Assembly (NCBI GenBank): GCA_021820845.1
Contig: JAKADC010000003.1
Span: 1-64,000 of the forward strand
Direction: 5' to 3'
DNA: 64,000 bases
Origin: Pseudomonadota bacterium
GTDB taxonomy: Bacteria > Pseudomonadota > Gammaproteobacteria > Burkholderiales > Thiobacillaceae
Shown one piece after another: positions 1 through 10,041 of the stretch. The notes under the pieces are model-generated. The model ran no database searches. It worked only from the letters and a program-made list of their open reading frames with translations, and had not been told where the DNA came from. The translations under genes were made by a program, and so were the position numbers. Each line of letters opens with the position of its first letter. The first letter of the stretch is position 1.

Positions 1-356
1 GGCCGGGCGCGGGCCTGCTGCCCCTGCTTGAGAACGCGCCGTGGGTCATCCTGATCGACGCCATGCAAGGCGAGGGGGAGGCGGGGCGGATACGGCGTTT
101 TGATCAGGCGGACTGGATAAACTACCGTCAGGGCCTGTCCAGCCACGGCTTCGGCGTGCTGGCCGCGCTCGCGCTGGCGGAGGCCATGGCAAGCCTGCCG
201 GCACGGCTGGACCTGTACGGAATCGAGGCCGGCTCGGTGGCACCCGGCGACGAGCCGGGCGCCGAAGTCCGGTCCGCTGCGCAGCGGCTGGCGCGCGTCA
301 TCGGTGCCGACCTGCGTGTTTCCCTTGGTTTTGAAAGGCTTGTCCCGCGATCTTGA
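1..356 (+). CDS. Hydrogenase maturation protease (M52 family), C-terminal part
   Basis: The gene enters from the left edge in the frame starting at base 3, so its N-terminus is missing and about 118 residues are visible. The reading PWVILIDA followed by SSHGFGVLAAL matches the second and third metal-binding positions (Asp and His) of HyaD/HybD/HoxM-type endopeptidases. These enzymes cut the C-terminal peptide from the [NiFe] hydrogenase large subunit after nickel insertion. The first metal ligand (Glu in the GIGN...DEG region) lies outside the window. A second, separate maturation protease starts at 62882, so the genome probably makes more than one hydrogenase. Family assignment is good; the hydrogenase it serves cannot be told from here. 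Confidence 0.75.
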   Translation, partial: PGAGLLPLLENAPWVILIDAMQGEGEAGRIRRFDQADWINYRQGLSSHGFGVLAALALAEAMASLPARLDLYGIEAGSVAPGDEPGAEVRSAAQRLARVIGADLRVSLGFERLVPRS

Positions 357-489
357 TCTTCCCGGCGAAGTCGCCGAATCGAGAGAGGACCGCCGGCAGG
401 CGTCCCGGACGCGCAAGCCGATCCCGATCGCCTCGATGCGAGGACGCGCGATCGCATTCGTCTATCCTTGACTGATCGAAGGAATGCTC

Positions 490-2808
490 ATGTCCGACCC
501 ACTCGACCAACTTTGCATCGACACGCTGCGCTTCCTGGCGGTGGACATGGTGCAGCACGCCAACAGCGGGCACCCCGGCCTGCCGCTCGGCGCCGCGCCG
601 ATGGCCTACACGCTGTGGACCCGCCATCTGAAGCATCATCCGGCCAACCCGCGCTGGGCCGACCGTGACCGCTTCGTGCTTTCGGCAGGACACGGTTCCG
701 CGCTCCTCTACGGTCTCCTCTATGTGACGGGTTACGACCTGCCGCTGGACGACATCAGGCAGTTCCGCCAATGGGGCAGCAAGACGCCCGGCCATCCCGA
801 ACGCGGCCACACGCCCGGCGTCGAGGTCACCACCGGCCCGCTCGGGCAGGGGCTGGCGAACGCGGTCGGCATGGCGGTCGCCGAAGCGAACCTCGCCGCA
901 CGCTACAACCGCGACGGCCATGCGCCGATCGACCACCGCACCTGGGCCATCGTCAGCGACGGCGACCTGATGGAAGGCGTCGCGTCCGAGGCCGCCTCGC
1001 TGGCCGGGCATCTCAAGCTGGGCAAACTCGTCTGCCTGTACGACGACAACCGCGTGACACTCGCCGCCGGCACCGACATCACGTTTTCCGAAGAACGCGC
1101 CAAACGTTTCGAGGCCTACGGCTGGCAGACGCTCAGCGTCGCCGACGGCAACGACGTCGCGGCGATCGACGCCGCGCTGGACGCGGCGCGCGCCGACACG
1201 TCGCGTCCGACGCTGATTCTGGTGAGAACGCACCTCGGCTTCGGCTCGCCCGAGCAGGACAGCTACAAGGCGCATGGATCTCCGCTTGGGGTCGGCGACG
1301 TGAAGAAAACCAAGGAAGCGCTCGGCTGGCCCGTCGACCCGCCGTTTCTGCTGCCCGAGGCCGCGCTGGCGCATTTTCGCGAGGCGCTGGCACGCGGGGC
1401 CGCTGCGGAGGCCGAATGGACCGCACGGCTGGCGGCGTATGCGCGGGCGTTTCCCGAACTGGCCGAGGAATTGCGGAGCCGCCTGCGTGGAGAGCTGCCT
1501 GCGGGGTGGGACGCCGATATCCCGGTATTTCCCGCCGACGCCAAAGGCATGGCGACCCGCGTCGCGAGCGGCAGGATCATGAACGCGTTCGCGCCCAGAC
1601 TGCCCGCGTTCATCGGCGGCTCGGCCGATCTCGATCCGTCGACCCACACGGCACTGAAGGGCCTCGGCGACTTCAGCCCGCCCGCATCGTCCGGCAAGGA
1701 TGCCGAAGAGCCTGACGCCGCCTGGAGCTACGCGGGCCGCAACCTGCACTTCGGCGTGCGCGAACATGCGATGGGCGCCATCGTCAACGGATTGGCCGCG
1801 CACGGCGGCTTCATTCCTTACGGCGCCACCTTCCTCATCTTCTCGGACTACATGCGGCCGGCGCTTCGCCTCGCCGCACTGATGGGCCTGCACGTGGTGC
1901 ACGTGTTCACGCACGACAGCATTGCGCTCGGCGAGGACGGCCCGACGCACCAGCCGGTCGAGCAGCTCGCCAGCCTGCGCGCGATCCCCGGACTCGCCGT
2001 CATTCGGCCTGCCGACGCCAACGAAACCACCGTGGCGTGGAAGGTCGCCGTGGAAACGCGCGACCGTCCGGTGCTGCTGGCGCTCACCCGCCAGGACGTC
2101 CCCACGCTCGACCGCCGCCGCTACGCGAGCGCGGAGGGCCTGCGCCACGGCGCCTACGTGCTGAGCGATGCGAGAGACCACAAGCCCGAGCTGATCCTGA
2201 TCGCGAGCGGTTCCGAAGTCAGCTTGATTCTTGCCGCCAGCGACCGCCTGCAACGCGAGGGCATCGCGGTGCGCTGCGTGTCGATGCCGAGCTGGGAATT
2301 GTTCGATGCCCAGCCGCAGGCGTATCGCGACGAGGTGCTGCCGCCCGATGTGCCGGCGCGGCTCGCGGTCGAATTGGGCGTGTCGCAGGGCTGGTGCCGC
2401 TACGTCGGCGACCACGGCGACATGCTCGGCGTCGGACGTTTCGGCGCGTCGGCCCCATCCGAATTCCTGCTGCGCGAATACGGCTTCACGGTCGACAATG
2501 TGGTCGCACGCGCGAGGGCGGTGCGCGAGCGGAGCGCGGATGCCACCGCACGACGGGGCGACATGCATGGACTGCCGCCGCTGGAGGGAAAAATCATGGA
2601 CCGCCCGTTCAGGGTCGGCGACCACGTACGCTGGAACTCGGAAGCCGGCATCGTGACCGGCCGGATCATCAGGGTGCACACGCGCGACACCGTCTACAAG
2701 GGCCACACGCGCCACTGCAGCCCGGAGGATCCGCAATACGAGATACAGAGCGACAAGACCGATCACATCGCGATGCATCACGGCGCGGTGCTGCAAAGGA
2801 TAGGCTGA
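490..2808 (+). CDS. tkt: Transketolase with in-frame C-terminal DUF2945 domain
   Basis: Thiamine-diphosphate transketolase of the pentose phosphate and Calvin cycles, moving two-carbon units between sugar phosphates. ANSGHPG near residue 25, the SDGDLMEG...DDN cofactor motif near residues 155-185 and [12 protein letters not shown] near 480 are typical. An ATG at 484 abuts the GAAGGA sequence, so the ATG at 490, six bases from that Shine-Dalgarno, is the better start. The product is 772 residues against about 660-670 for the family. The extra length is an alanine/arginine linker and then, from about residue 703, a DUF2945 (Tudor-like) domain: [32 protein letters not shown] and a closing [11 protein letters not shown]2945 normally stands alone. 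An internal ATG at 2596 has its own GGAGGG seven bases upstream, so the domain may also be made separately. Confidence 0.93.
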   Translation: MSDPLDQLCIDTLRFLAVDMVQHANSGHPGLPLGAAPMAYTLWTRHLKHHPANPRWADRDRFVLSAGHGSALLYGLLYVTGYDLPLDDIRQFRQWGSKTPGHPERGHTPGVEVTTGPLGQGLANAVGMAVAEANLAARYNRDGHAPIDHRTWAIVSDGDLMEGVASEAASLAGHLKLGKLVCLYDDNRVTLAAGTDITFSEERAKRFEAYGWQTLSVADGNDVAAIDAALDAARADTSRPTLILVRTHLGFGSPEQDSYKAHGSPLGVGDVKKTKEALGWPVDPPFLLPEAALAHFREALARGAAAEAEWTARLAAYARAFPELAEELRSRLRGELPAGWDADIPVFPADAKGMATRVASGRIMNAFAPRLPAFIGGSADLDPSTHTALKGLGDFSPPASSGKDAEEPDAAWSYAGRNLHFGVREHAMGAIVNGLAAHGGFIPYGATFLIFSDYMRPALRLAALMGLHVVHVFTHDSIALGEDGPTHQPVEQLASLRAIPGLAVIRPADANETTVAWKVAVETRDRPVLLALTRQDVPTLDRRRYASAEGLRHGAYVLSDARDHKPELILIASGSEVSLILAASDRLQREGIAVRCVSMPSWELFDAQPQAYRDEVLPPDVPARLAVELGVSQGWCRYVGDHGDMLGVGRFGASAPSEFLLREYGFTVDNVVARARAVRERSADATARRGDMHGLPPLEGKIMDRPFRVGDHVRWNSEAGIVTGRIIRVHTRDTVYKGHTRHCSPEDPQYEIQSDKTDHIAMHHGAVLQRIG
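2583..2598 (+). promoter_or_regulatory. Internal Shine-Dalgarno and ATG before the DUF2945 part
   Basis: GGAGGG at 2583-2588, a seven-base spacer and ATG at 2596-2598 lie in frame inside the transketolase gene, exactly where homology switches to DUF2945. The arrangement would suit independent translation of a 70-residue DUF2945 protein. Whether it is used is inference. Confidence 0.45.
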
Positions 2809-2827
2809 GCGGTTCGCGCCACCCGTT

Positions 2828-2845
2828 CCCGGCAGGCCAGCCGGG
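2828..2845. terminator. Short GC hairpin between convergent tkt and fpr
   Basis: CCCGGC (2828-2833), a six-base loop and GCCGGG (2840-2845) lie in the 48-bp gap between two convergent genes. No T-run follows on either strand, so it is at best a weak or Rho-assisted terminator. Confidence 0.25.
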
Positions 2846-2856
2846 GATGCGCTGCG

Positions 2857-3600
2857 TTACCAGTAGCTTTCGACGCTGATATTTCCGGGTTCGCGCCGGC
2901 GGTTCTTCGTGAGGCCGCGCTCGGTGAGCAATTGCTGCGTCTCGGCGAGCATCTGCGGGCTGCCGCACAGCATGACCTGGCTGTCGCGGGCGTCGAACCC
3001 GAGACCCGCGCGCGCTTCCAGCTGTCCGTCTGCAATGGCCTGGGGTATGCGGCCCGTGAGGGCGAAGTCGGTGGCTTCGCGGCTGACCAGCGGGACAAAG
3101 GCGAACCGCTCCGGGTGCGCCTCCGCGACGCGCTCGACCGTGTCCCGATACATGAGTTCGCTCGCCAGCCGCGCGGATTGGACGAGAACGATGCGCTCGA
3201 AACGCTGCCACGGCGCCGCGGTCTTGAGAATGGAAAGGAAGGGGCCGATGCCCGTTCCGCTGGCGATCAGCCAGAGATGACGGCCCGCGGGAATCTCGCC
3301 GAGGACCAGGAACCCGCTGGCGTGCGACGCCACGAGCACACTGTCTCCGGCGTTCAGCGCCGCCAGCCGCCCGCTGAGGGGTCCGTCCGGAACGATCGAG
3401 AAGCAGAACTCGAGCGGGCGTTCGTCCGGCGCATTGACGAGCGAGTAGGGCCGACCCACGGTTTCGGCGCCGATCTCCAGCCCCAGCTTGAGGAATTGGC
3501 CGGCTTCGAACGGCGCGATCTCGGCGTCGACCTGCAACGAAACGAGCCGTTCGGTCCACACGGTCTTGCCGGTGATGCGGCCTTGCACCCATTGGGCCAT
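2857..3600 (-). CDS. fpr: Ferredoxin/flavodoxin-NADP+ reductase
   Basis: Soluble FAD enzyme that passes electrons between NADPH and ferredoxin or flavodoxin. The 247-residue protein has the FAD motif RPYSLVNAP near residue 50, the NADP-binding loop GTGIGPFLSIL near 115 and the C-terminal VESYW expected for the short bacterial Fpr class, where the last aromatic residue stacks on the flavin. An ATG at 3612 overlaps the GGGAGA ribosome site, so the ATG at 3600 is preferred. It lies downstream of prmB on the same strand, separated by 200 bp, and converges with tkt. Confidence 0.93.
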   Translation of the reverse strand: MAQWVQGRITGKTVWTERLVSLQVDAEIAPFEAGQFLKLGLEIGAETVGRPYSLVNAPDERPLEFCFSIVPDGPLSGRLAALNAGDSVLVASHASGFLVLGEIPAGRHLWLIASGTGIGPFLSILKTAAPWQRFERIVLVQSARLASELMYRDTVERVAEAHPERFAFVPLVSREATDFALTGRIPQAIADGQLEARAGLGFDARDSQVMLCGSPQMLAETQQLLTERGLTKNRRREPGNISVESYW

Positions 3601-3800
3601 GGCGTCTCCCATCCGATAACGATTCCGTCGCGAGCCCGCCGCATTCGCGTGCGGCGTGCCGTCCAGCGACCCCGATCTCCTCTAGCTGCGGGCGGACGCC
3701 GCGACTTCAACGTCCGGACGCAGATATTCCTCGGAGTGGATTCGGCTGCATGCGTTCCCGAGTGGCTGTGCCGGGACGGGTGAACGACCGGGCCGGCCGG

Positions 3801-4730
3801 TCACGCCCGCCGTTTTCGGGGCGCGGGCGCGGCGTCCGGCAGGTCTTCGCGCCTCAGCATGAAGACGAACTGGTCGCCGCTCTCGGTGTCCAGCCAAGTG
3901 AAGGGCAGGGCAGGATAGGCCGCTTCGAGGGCGTCGCGATTGTGGCCGATTTCCACCACCAGCAGGCCGCCGGGATGGAGGTGGGCCTTGGCCTGGGCGA
4001 GGATGCGGCGGGTGGCGTCCAGGCCGTCCTCGCCCGAGCCCAGCGCGAGCGCCGGCTCCGCCCGGTACTCGGGCGGCAGCGCGGCGACCGATTCGGCGTT
4101 CACGTAGGGCGGGTTGCTGAGAATGACGTCATAACGACGGCCTTTGAGCGCCGCGAACAGGTCCGATTCGATGAGGTCGACGCGATCGGCGAGGTCGTAG
4201 TCGGCGACGTTCCTTGCCGCAACCTCGAGCGCATCCTTCGACAGGTCGACCGCATCGACCCGCGCGTCGGGGAAGGCGAGCGCAGCCAGGATCGCGAGAC
4301 AGCCGGAGCCCGTGCAGAGGTCGAGGACGCGCGTCACGCGATCGGGCTCGTCGACCCAGGGCGCGAGCTGTTCGTGCAGCAATTCGGCGATGAAGGAGCG
4401 CGGCACGATCACGCGCTCGTCCACGTAAAAACGGTGCGGGCCCAGCCAGGCTTCGTGCGTCAGATACGCGGCGGGCAGACGTTCGCGCACCCGACGTTCG
4501 ATCACCGCCTGCACCTGTTCGGCTTCGCCGTGCGTGAGGCTGGCGTCGAGAAACGGGTCGAGCCGGTCGAGCGGCAGATGCAGCGTGTGCAGGATCAGGT
4601 AGGCCGCTTCGTCGAAGGCGTTGTCGGAGCCGTGGCCGAAAAACAGCTGCGCCTCGTTGAAGCGCGACACCGCGAAACGCAACCAGTCGCGCACGGTGAT
4701 GAGGGATTCGGTGTCTTCGAAATGCTTCAT
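3801..4730 (-). CDS. prmB: Ribosomal protein L3 glutamine N5-methyltransferase
   Basis: S-adenosylmethionine-dependent methyltransferase that modifies a glutamine of ribosomal protein L3. The 309-residue protein has an N-terminal helical recognition domain, motif I VLDLCTGSGCLAI near residue 135 and the catalytic NPPY near residue 205, shared with HemK/PrmC. IPRSFI-type sequence (VIVPRSFIAELL) and the overall length favour PrmB over PrmC. It follows dapE by 18 bp on the same strand and is probably cotranscribed with it and the ArsC-like gene. Confidence 0.92.
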   Translation of the reverse strand: MKHFEDTESLITVRDWLRFAVSRFNEAQLFFGHGSDNAFDEAAYLILHTLHLPLDRLDPFLDASLTHGEAEQVQAVIERRVRERLPAAYLTHEAWLGPHRFYVDERVIVPRSFIAELLHEQLAPWVDEPDRVTRVLDLCTGSGCLAILAALAFPDARVDAVDLSKDALEVAARNVADYDLADRVDLIESDLFAALKGRRYDVILSNPPYVNAESVAALPPEYRAEPALALGSGEDGLDATRRILAQAKAHLHPGGLLVVEIGHNRDALEAAYPALPFTWLDTESGDQFVFMLRREDLPDAAPAPRKRRA

Positions 4731-4748
4731 TGCGCAATTCCAGTCAGG

Positions 4749-5915
<1,167 letters not shown>

Positions 5916-6281
5916 TCATTCTCCGAACAGGGCTTGATATTGTGCTTCGGCGAAGCCGATATGGTACCGGCCGTCGCGTTCCAGCACCGGCCGCTTGATC
6001 ACGCTGGACTGGGCCTGCATCAGCGCGATCGCGCTGGCCTCGTCGACGACGGCCGCTTTTTCCGCATCGCCGAGCCTGCGCCACGTCGTGCCGCGCGTGT
6101 TGAGCAGCGCCTGCCAGCCCGTCTGGGCGGCGACGCGGCGCAGCCAGGCCGGATCGATACCCTGTTTCTTGAAGTCGTGGAAGACCGCGTCGAGCGCATG
6201 TCCGGCGAGCCAGGCGCGCGCCTTTTTCACCGTCGCGCAATTGGGAATGCCATAGAGCTTCAGGTCGGTGTGCGGCTTCAT
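5916..6281 (-). CDS. ArsC/Spx-family thioredoxin-fold protein (YffB-like)
   Basis: A 121-residue arsenate-reductase-family protein. LKLYGIPNCATVKKARAWL holds the single N-terminal cysteine of the family, with no CXXC pair, and KRPVLERDG near residue 97 matches the cis-proline/arginine region. Proteins of this YffB subgroup are often encoded directly before dapE, as here. Their substrate is not firmly established, and glutathione-dependent reductase activity has been suggested. The start at 6281 fits the family N-terminus; the open frame extends further upstream only into the divergent promoter region. Confidence 0.8.
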   Translation of the reverse strand: MKPHTDLKLYGIPNCATVKKARAWLAGHALDAVFHDFKKQGIDPAWLRRVAAQTGWQALLNTRGTTWRRLGDAEKAAVVDEASAIALMQAQSSVIKRPVLERDGRYHIGFAEAQYQALFGE

Positions 6282-6361
6282 GCTGTTCTGTCGTCGGGCG
6301 CCGGAATTCGTGCGCAAGGACGTAAAATTCGAAAATACAAGACGCGATTCTACCCGACCTG

Positions 6362-8158
6362 ATGCATCCTGCCGTCCACCCCCATGCCCCACCGCCGCCG
6401 CCGGGCGAGCCCAGTCTGCGTTCGATCGGCCGCCTGTTTCCGTATTTGTGGGAATTCCGCGGCCGCGTGCTGCTGGCGCTGGCGCTGCTGGTCGGCGCCA
6501 AGCTGGCATCGGTGGCGGTGCCGCTCGTACTGAAAGACATCATCGATTCGCTCAACGCGCCGCGCGCCGAACTGGTGCTGCCGCTCGGCTTCATCGTGAG
6601 CTACGGCCTGCTGCGCTTCGCCAGCACGACCTTCGCCGACCTGCGCGACGTGATCTTCTCCAAGGTCACGCAGCGTGCGATGCGGCGCGTCAGCATGGCG
6701 GTGTTCGAGCATCTGCACGGGCTGTCGCTGCGCTTCCACCTGGAGCGGCAGACCGGCGGCATCACCCGCGACATCGAGCGCGGCTCGAAGGCCCTGTCGA
6801 GCCTGGTGGGGTATCTGCTGTTCCGCATCGCGCCGACCGTACTCGAAATCCTGATGGTCGCCGGCGTCCTTTTCGTCAAGCTCGACTGGGTCTTCGGCGC
6901 GATCACGCTCGCCACGCTCGCGGCGTACATCGGCTTCACCGTCGTCATCACCGACTGGCGCACGCAGTTCGTCCGCCGCGCCAATACGCTCGATTCCGAG
7001 GCCTACGGCCGCGCCATCGACAGCCTGCTCAACTACGAGACGGTCAAGTATTTCGGCAACGAGAAATACGAGGCCCGGCGCTACGACGCGAGCCTGGTCG
7101 AATGGGAAAAAATGGCGCTCAAGTCGCAGCGCTCGCTGGGGATGCTGAATGCCGCGCAGGCCGGCACGATCGCGATCGGCGTCACCCTGATGGTGCTGCG
7201 CGCCGCCAACGGCGTGGTCCACGGCACGCTGACGCTGGGCGACCTGGTCATGGTCAACGCCTTCCTGCTGCAGATGTTCCAGCCGCTCGGCTTTCTCGGC
7301 GTGATGTACCGCGAGATCAAGCAGTCGACGACCGACGTCGAGCGCATGTTCCAGCTGCTGCAACGGCCGCGCGAGGTCGAGGACGCCAAGGCAGCGCGTG
7401 ACCTCGTGGTAGCGGCGGGCGAGGTGAGGCTCGAGCACGTGGATTTCGCCTACAACGCCGACCGCCCCATCCTGCACGACGTCAGCTTCGTCATCCCTGC
7501 CGGCAAGACGGTGGCGGCGGTCGGCTCCAGCGGCGCCGGCAAGTCGACGCTCGCGCGCCTGCTGTTCCGCTTCTACGACGTCGGCGCGGGCCGCATCGCC
7601 ATCGACGGCCAGGACATCCGCGAGGTGACGCAGGACAGCCTGCGTGCCGCCATCGGCGTGGTGCCGCAGGATACCGTCCTGTTCAACGACAGCATCTACT
7701 ACAACATCGCCTACGGCCGGCCCGACGCCAGCCGCGAGGAGGTGATCGAGGCGGCGCGCGCCGCCCACATCCTGCGCTTCATCGAAAGCCTGCCGCAAGG
7801 CTGGGATACGGTGGTCGGCGAGCGCGGCCTGAAGCTCTCGGGCGGCGAGAAGCAGCGCGTCGCGATCGCCCGCACGCTGCTGAAGAACCCGGCGATCCTG
7901 GTCCTCGACGAAGCCACCTCGGCGCTCGACACGCGGACGGAGAAGGCGATCCAGGCCGAGCTGCTGGAGATCGCGCGCAGCCGCACCAGCCTCATCATCG
8001 CGCACCGCCTATCCACCGTGGTCGAGGCGGACGAGATCCTGGTGATGGAAGGGGGACGCATCGTCGAGCGCGGGCGGCATCCCGACCTGCTGGTGAAGAA
8101 TGGCGTATACGCCCACATGTGGGCGCTTCAGCAACAGGCCGAGGAAGAGGCCGCGTGA
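6362..8158 (+). CDS. ABC exporter, Atm1/HMT1-like, fused membrane and ATPase domains
   Basis: Half-transporter of 598 residues that should act as a homodimer in the inner membrane. A proline-rich N-terminus is followed by six predicted membrane helices (about residues 30-310) and an ATPase domain: Walker A GSSGAGKST near 387, signature LSGGEKQ near 491, Walker B ILVLDEATSALD near 510 and switch His in IIAHRLST near 540. The ETVKYFGNEKYE stretch in the membrane domain is characteristic of the Atm1/HMT1 heavy-metal-tolerance group, which exports glutathione-type persulfide or metal conjugates. It overlaps the next gene by GTGA, so the two are translationally coupled. Confidence 0.88.
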   Translation: MHPAVHPHAPPPPPGEPSLRSIGRLFPYLWEFRGRVLLALALLVGAKLASVAVPLVLKDIIDSLNAPRAELVLPLGFIVSYGLLRFASTTFADLRDVIFSKVTQRAMRRVSMAVFEHLHGLSLRFHLERQTGGITRDIERGSKALSSLVGYLLFRIAPTVLEILMVAGVLFVKLDWVFGAITLATLAAYIGFTVVITDWRTQFVRRANTLDSEAYGRAIDSLLNYETVKYFGNEKYEARRYDASLVEWEKMALKSQRSLGMLNAAQAGTIAIGVTLMVLRAANGVVHGTLTLGDLVMVNAFLLQMFQPLGFLGVMYREIKQSTTDVERMFQLLQRPREVEDAKAARDLVVAAGEVRLEHVDFAYNADRPILHDVSFVIPAGKTVAAVGSSGAGKSTLARLLFRFYDVGAGRIAIDGQDIREVTQDSLRAAIGVVPQDTVLFNDSIYYNIAYGRPDASREEVIEAARAAHILRFIESLPQGWDTVVGERGLKLSGGEKQRVAIARTLLKNPAILVLDEATSALDTRTEKAIQAELLEIARSRTSLIIAHRLSTVVEADEILVMEGGRIVERGRHPDLLVKNGVYAHMWALQQQAEEEAA

Positions 8159-9471
8159 CGACGGGCGCTTCGGCTCCGCCCAGGGGCGGCCTGCTGCAGC
8201 CCGGCGTGCGGCGGCGCGAGGTATGGGCATGGGCGATGTACGACTTCGCCAATTCGGGCTACACGACGGTCGTCATCACCGCCGTCTTCAGCGCGTATTT
8301 CGTCGCCGCGGTGGCCGGCAACGCGCCGTGGGCGACCTTCGCCTGGACCCTCGCGCTGTCGGTGTCGTATGCGCTGGTGGTGCTGACCGCGCCGCTGGTC
8401 GGCGCGTACGCCGACGCCCATGCGAACAAGAAACCGCTGCTGTGGCTGACGACCCTGGGGTGCGTCGGCTTTACCGCGCTGCTGTATTTCGCCGTGCCCG
8501 GCGCGCTCGCCCTGGCGATCGTGGGACTGGTGCTTTCCAATTATTTTTTCGGCACCGGCGAAAACCTGATCGCCGCGTTCCTGACCGAGCTCGCGCGGCC
8601 TCGCGCGCTCGGCCGGGTGTCGGGCTGGGGCTGGTCGCTCGGCTACGTCGGCGGTTTGGCGTCGCTCGGCGCGAGCCTCGCCTACATCAGTTGGGCCCAG
8701 GCGCACGGGCAGGGGGCGACGGTGTTCGTTCCGGTTTCCATGCTGATCACGGCCGCGCTGTTCCTGCTGGCGAGCCTGCCGACGCTGCTGCTGCTGCGCG
8801 AGCGCGCGCTGCCGCAAACGGGTCGCTCGGCGCGCAGCGCCTGGGCACAGGTTCGGCACACGCTGGGGCATCTCGAACGTCTGCCCGACCTCAAACGCTT
8901 TCTGGTCTGCACCGTGCTCTATCAGGCCGGGATCCAAGCCGTCATCACGCTCGCCGCGATCTACGCCAACCAGGCGTTCCACTTCACCACGCAGCAGACG
9001 ATCCTGCTCGTGCTGGTCGTGAACATCACGGCGGCGGCGGGCGCGTTCGTGTTCGGCCACGTGCAGGACCGCATCGGCCACGTGCGCGCCATCGCCTGGA
9101 CGCTGATCGGGTGGATCGTCATGGTGCTGCTGGCCTGGGCGGCGCCCGACGAGCGCATGTTCTGGCTGGCGGCCAACCTCGCCGGGTTGTGCATGGGCGC
9201 GTCGCAGTCGGCGGGCCGCGCCATGGTGGGCCTGCTGGCCCCGCCGTCGCAGGAAGCCGAGTTCTTCGGGCTGTGGGGGCTGGCCGTCAAGCTGGCGTCG
9301 ATCGTCGGCCCGTTGACCTACGGCGCCAGCAGCTGGATCACGCACGGCGATCACCGCCAGTCGCTGCTCATCACCGGCAGCTACTTCGTCGCGGGCCTGT
9401 GGACGCTGCGCGGCGTGAAGGCGGCGCGCGGCCATCGGGCGGCGCGGCGGTTCTCGCGCGTCGCGGCCTGA
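8155..9471 (+). CDS. MFS transporter, UMF1/Atg22-like
   Basis: Integral membrane protein of about 438 residues with roughly twelve hydrophobic helices. The opening EVWAWAMYDFANSGYTTVV is the hallmark of the UMF1 (unknown major facilitator 1, vacuole effluxer Atg22-like) family. The substrate in bacteria is unknown. The GTG at 8155 overlaps the TGA of the ABC gene and has GAGGAAGAGG just upstream, so it is preferred to the ATG at 8119. Coupling to an Atm1-like exporter is noted but does not define a substrate. Confidence 0.85.
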   Translation: MTTGASAPPRGGLLQPGVRRREVWAWAMYDFANSGYTTVVITAVFSAYFVAAVAGNAPWATFAWTLALSVSYALVVLTAPLVGAYADAHANKKPLLWLTTLGCVGFTALLYFAVPGALALAIVGLVLSNYFFGTGENLIAAFLTELARPRALGRVSGWGWSLGYVGGLASLGASLAYISWAQAHGQGATVFVPVSMLITAALFLLASLPTLLLLRERALPQTGRSARSAWAQVRHTLGHLERLPDLKRFLVCTVLYQAGIQAVITLAAIYANQAFHFTTQQTILLVLVVNITAAAGAFVFGHVQDRIGHVRAIAWTLIGWIVMVLLAWAAPDERMFWLAANLAGLCMGASQSAGRAMVGLLAPPSQEAEFFGLWGLAVKLASIVGPLTYGASSWITHGDHRQSLLITGSYFVAGLWTLRGVKAARGHRAARRFSRVAA

Positions 9472-9474
9472 TCC

Positions 9475-9903
9475 ATGCCGGGATACACGATCCGCGAAGC
9501 CGACTGGAACCGTGATGCCGAACGCCTCGGCGCCGTGCGCCGCGCGGTGTTCATCGACGAGCAGGGCGTTCCCGAGGCGCTGGAATGGGACGAGCACGAC
9601 GCGGTGTCGGCACATTGGCTCGCCGTCGCCGCGGATGACGCGCCTGTGGGCTGCGTCCGTCTCCTGCCCGACGGGCACCTCGGCCGCATGGCCGTGCTGC
9701 GCGGGTGGCGCGGTCGAGGCGTCGGCAAGGCCTTGCTGGGCGCGGTTCTCCGCGCGGCCCGTGCGCGCGGACACCGTATGCTCCGGCTCAGCGCGCAGAC
9801 GCACGCGGCGGCTTTTTATGCGCGCGCCGGATTCGTGGCGCACGGCGCCGAATACGAGGAGGCCGGCATTCCCCACGTGGCGATGGAGAAAATCCTCTCC
9901 TGA
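9475..9903 (+). CDS. GNAT family N-acetyltransferase
   Basis: A 142-residue acetyl-CoA-dependent acetyltransferase fold. VRRAVFIDEQGVPEALEWDEHD is typical of the YjcF/ElaA-like branch, and the acetyl-CoA pyrophosphate loop is RGWRGRGVGKALL near residue 82. SAQTHAAAFYARAGF near 105 is motif B. It starts three bases after the MFS gene stop, so it belongs to the same transcript. The acceptor substrate cannot be predicted. Confidence 0.85.
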   Translation: MPGYTIREADWNRDAERLGAVRRAVFIDEQGVPEALEWDEHDAVSAHWLAVAADDAPVGCVRLLPDGHLGRMAVLRGWRGRGVGKALLGAVLRAARARGHRMLRLSAQTHAAAFYARAGFVAHGAEYEEAGIPHVAMEKILS

Positions 9904-10041
9904 TTGCGATGCGGCGAGCGCATGCGCAGAAACGTTAACTGATAAAGTTCGAGACGCGTCGACCCCGGTCGATGCGGTTCGGTAACCGGCCGCCGCGGAC
10001 AGGACCCGCATGGCGCGCCCGCGAAAGGGACAAGCAAGAAT

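Noticed and set aside
298-2796. An 832-codon open frame antisense to transketolase
   Set aside because: Protein is Arg/His/Ala-rich with no family signature; it is the GC-driven shadow of tkt.
3786-3802. GACCGG/CCGGTC stem at the prmB stop codon
   Set aside because: Six-bp stem overlapping the stop with no T-run; not convincing as a terminator.
9959-9972. TCGACC-CC-GGTCGA inverted repeat before the flavoprotein gene
   Set aside because: The two-base spacer is too small for a hairpin, and the repeat is common-looking in GC-rich sequence; no link to a regulator.
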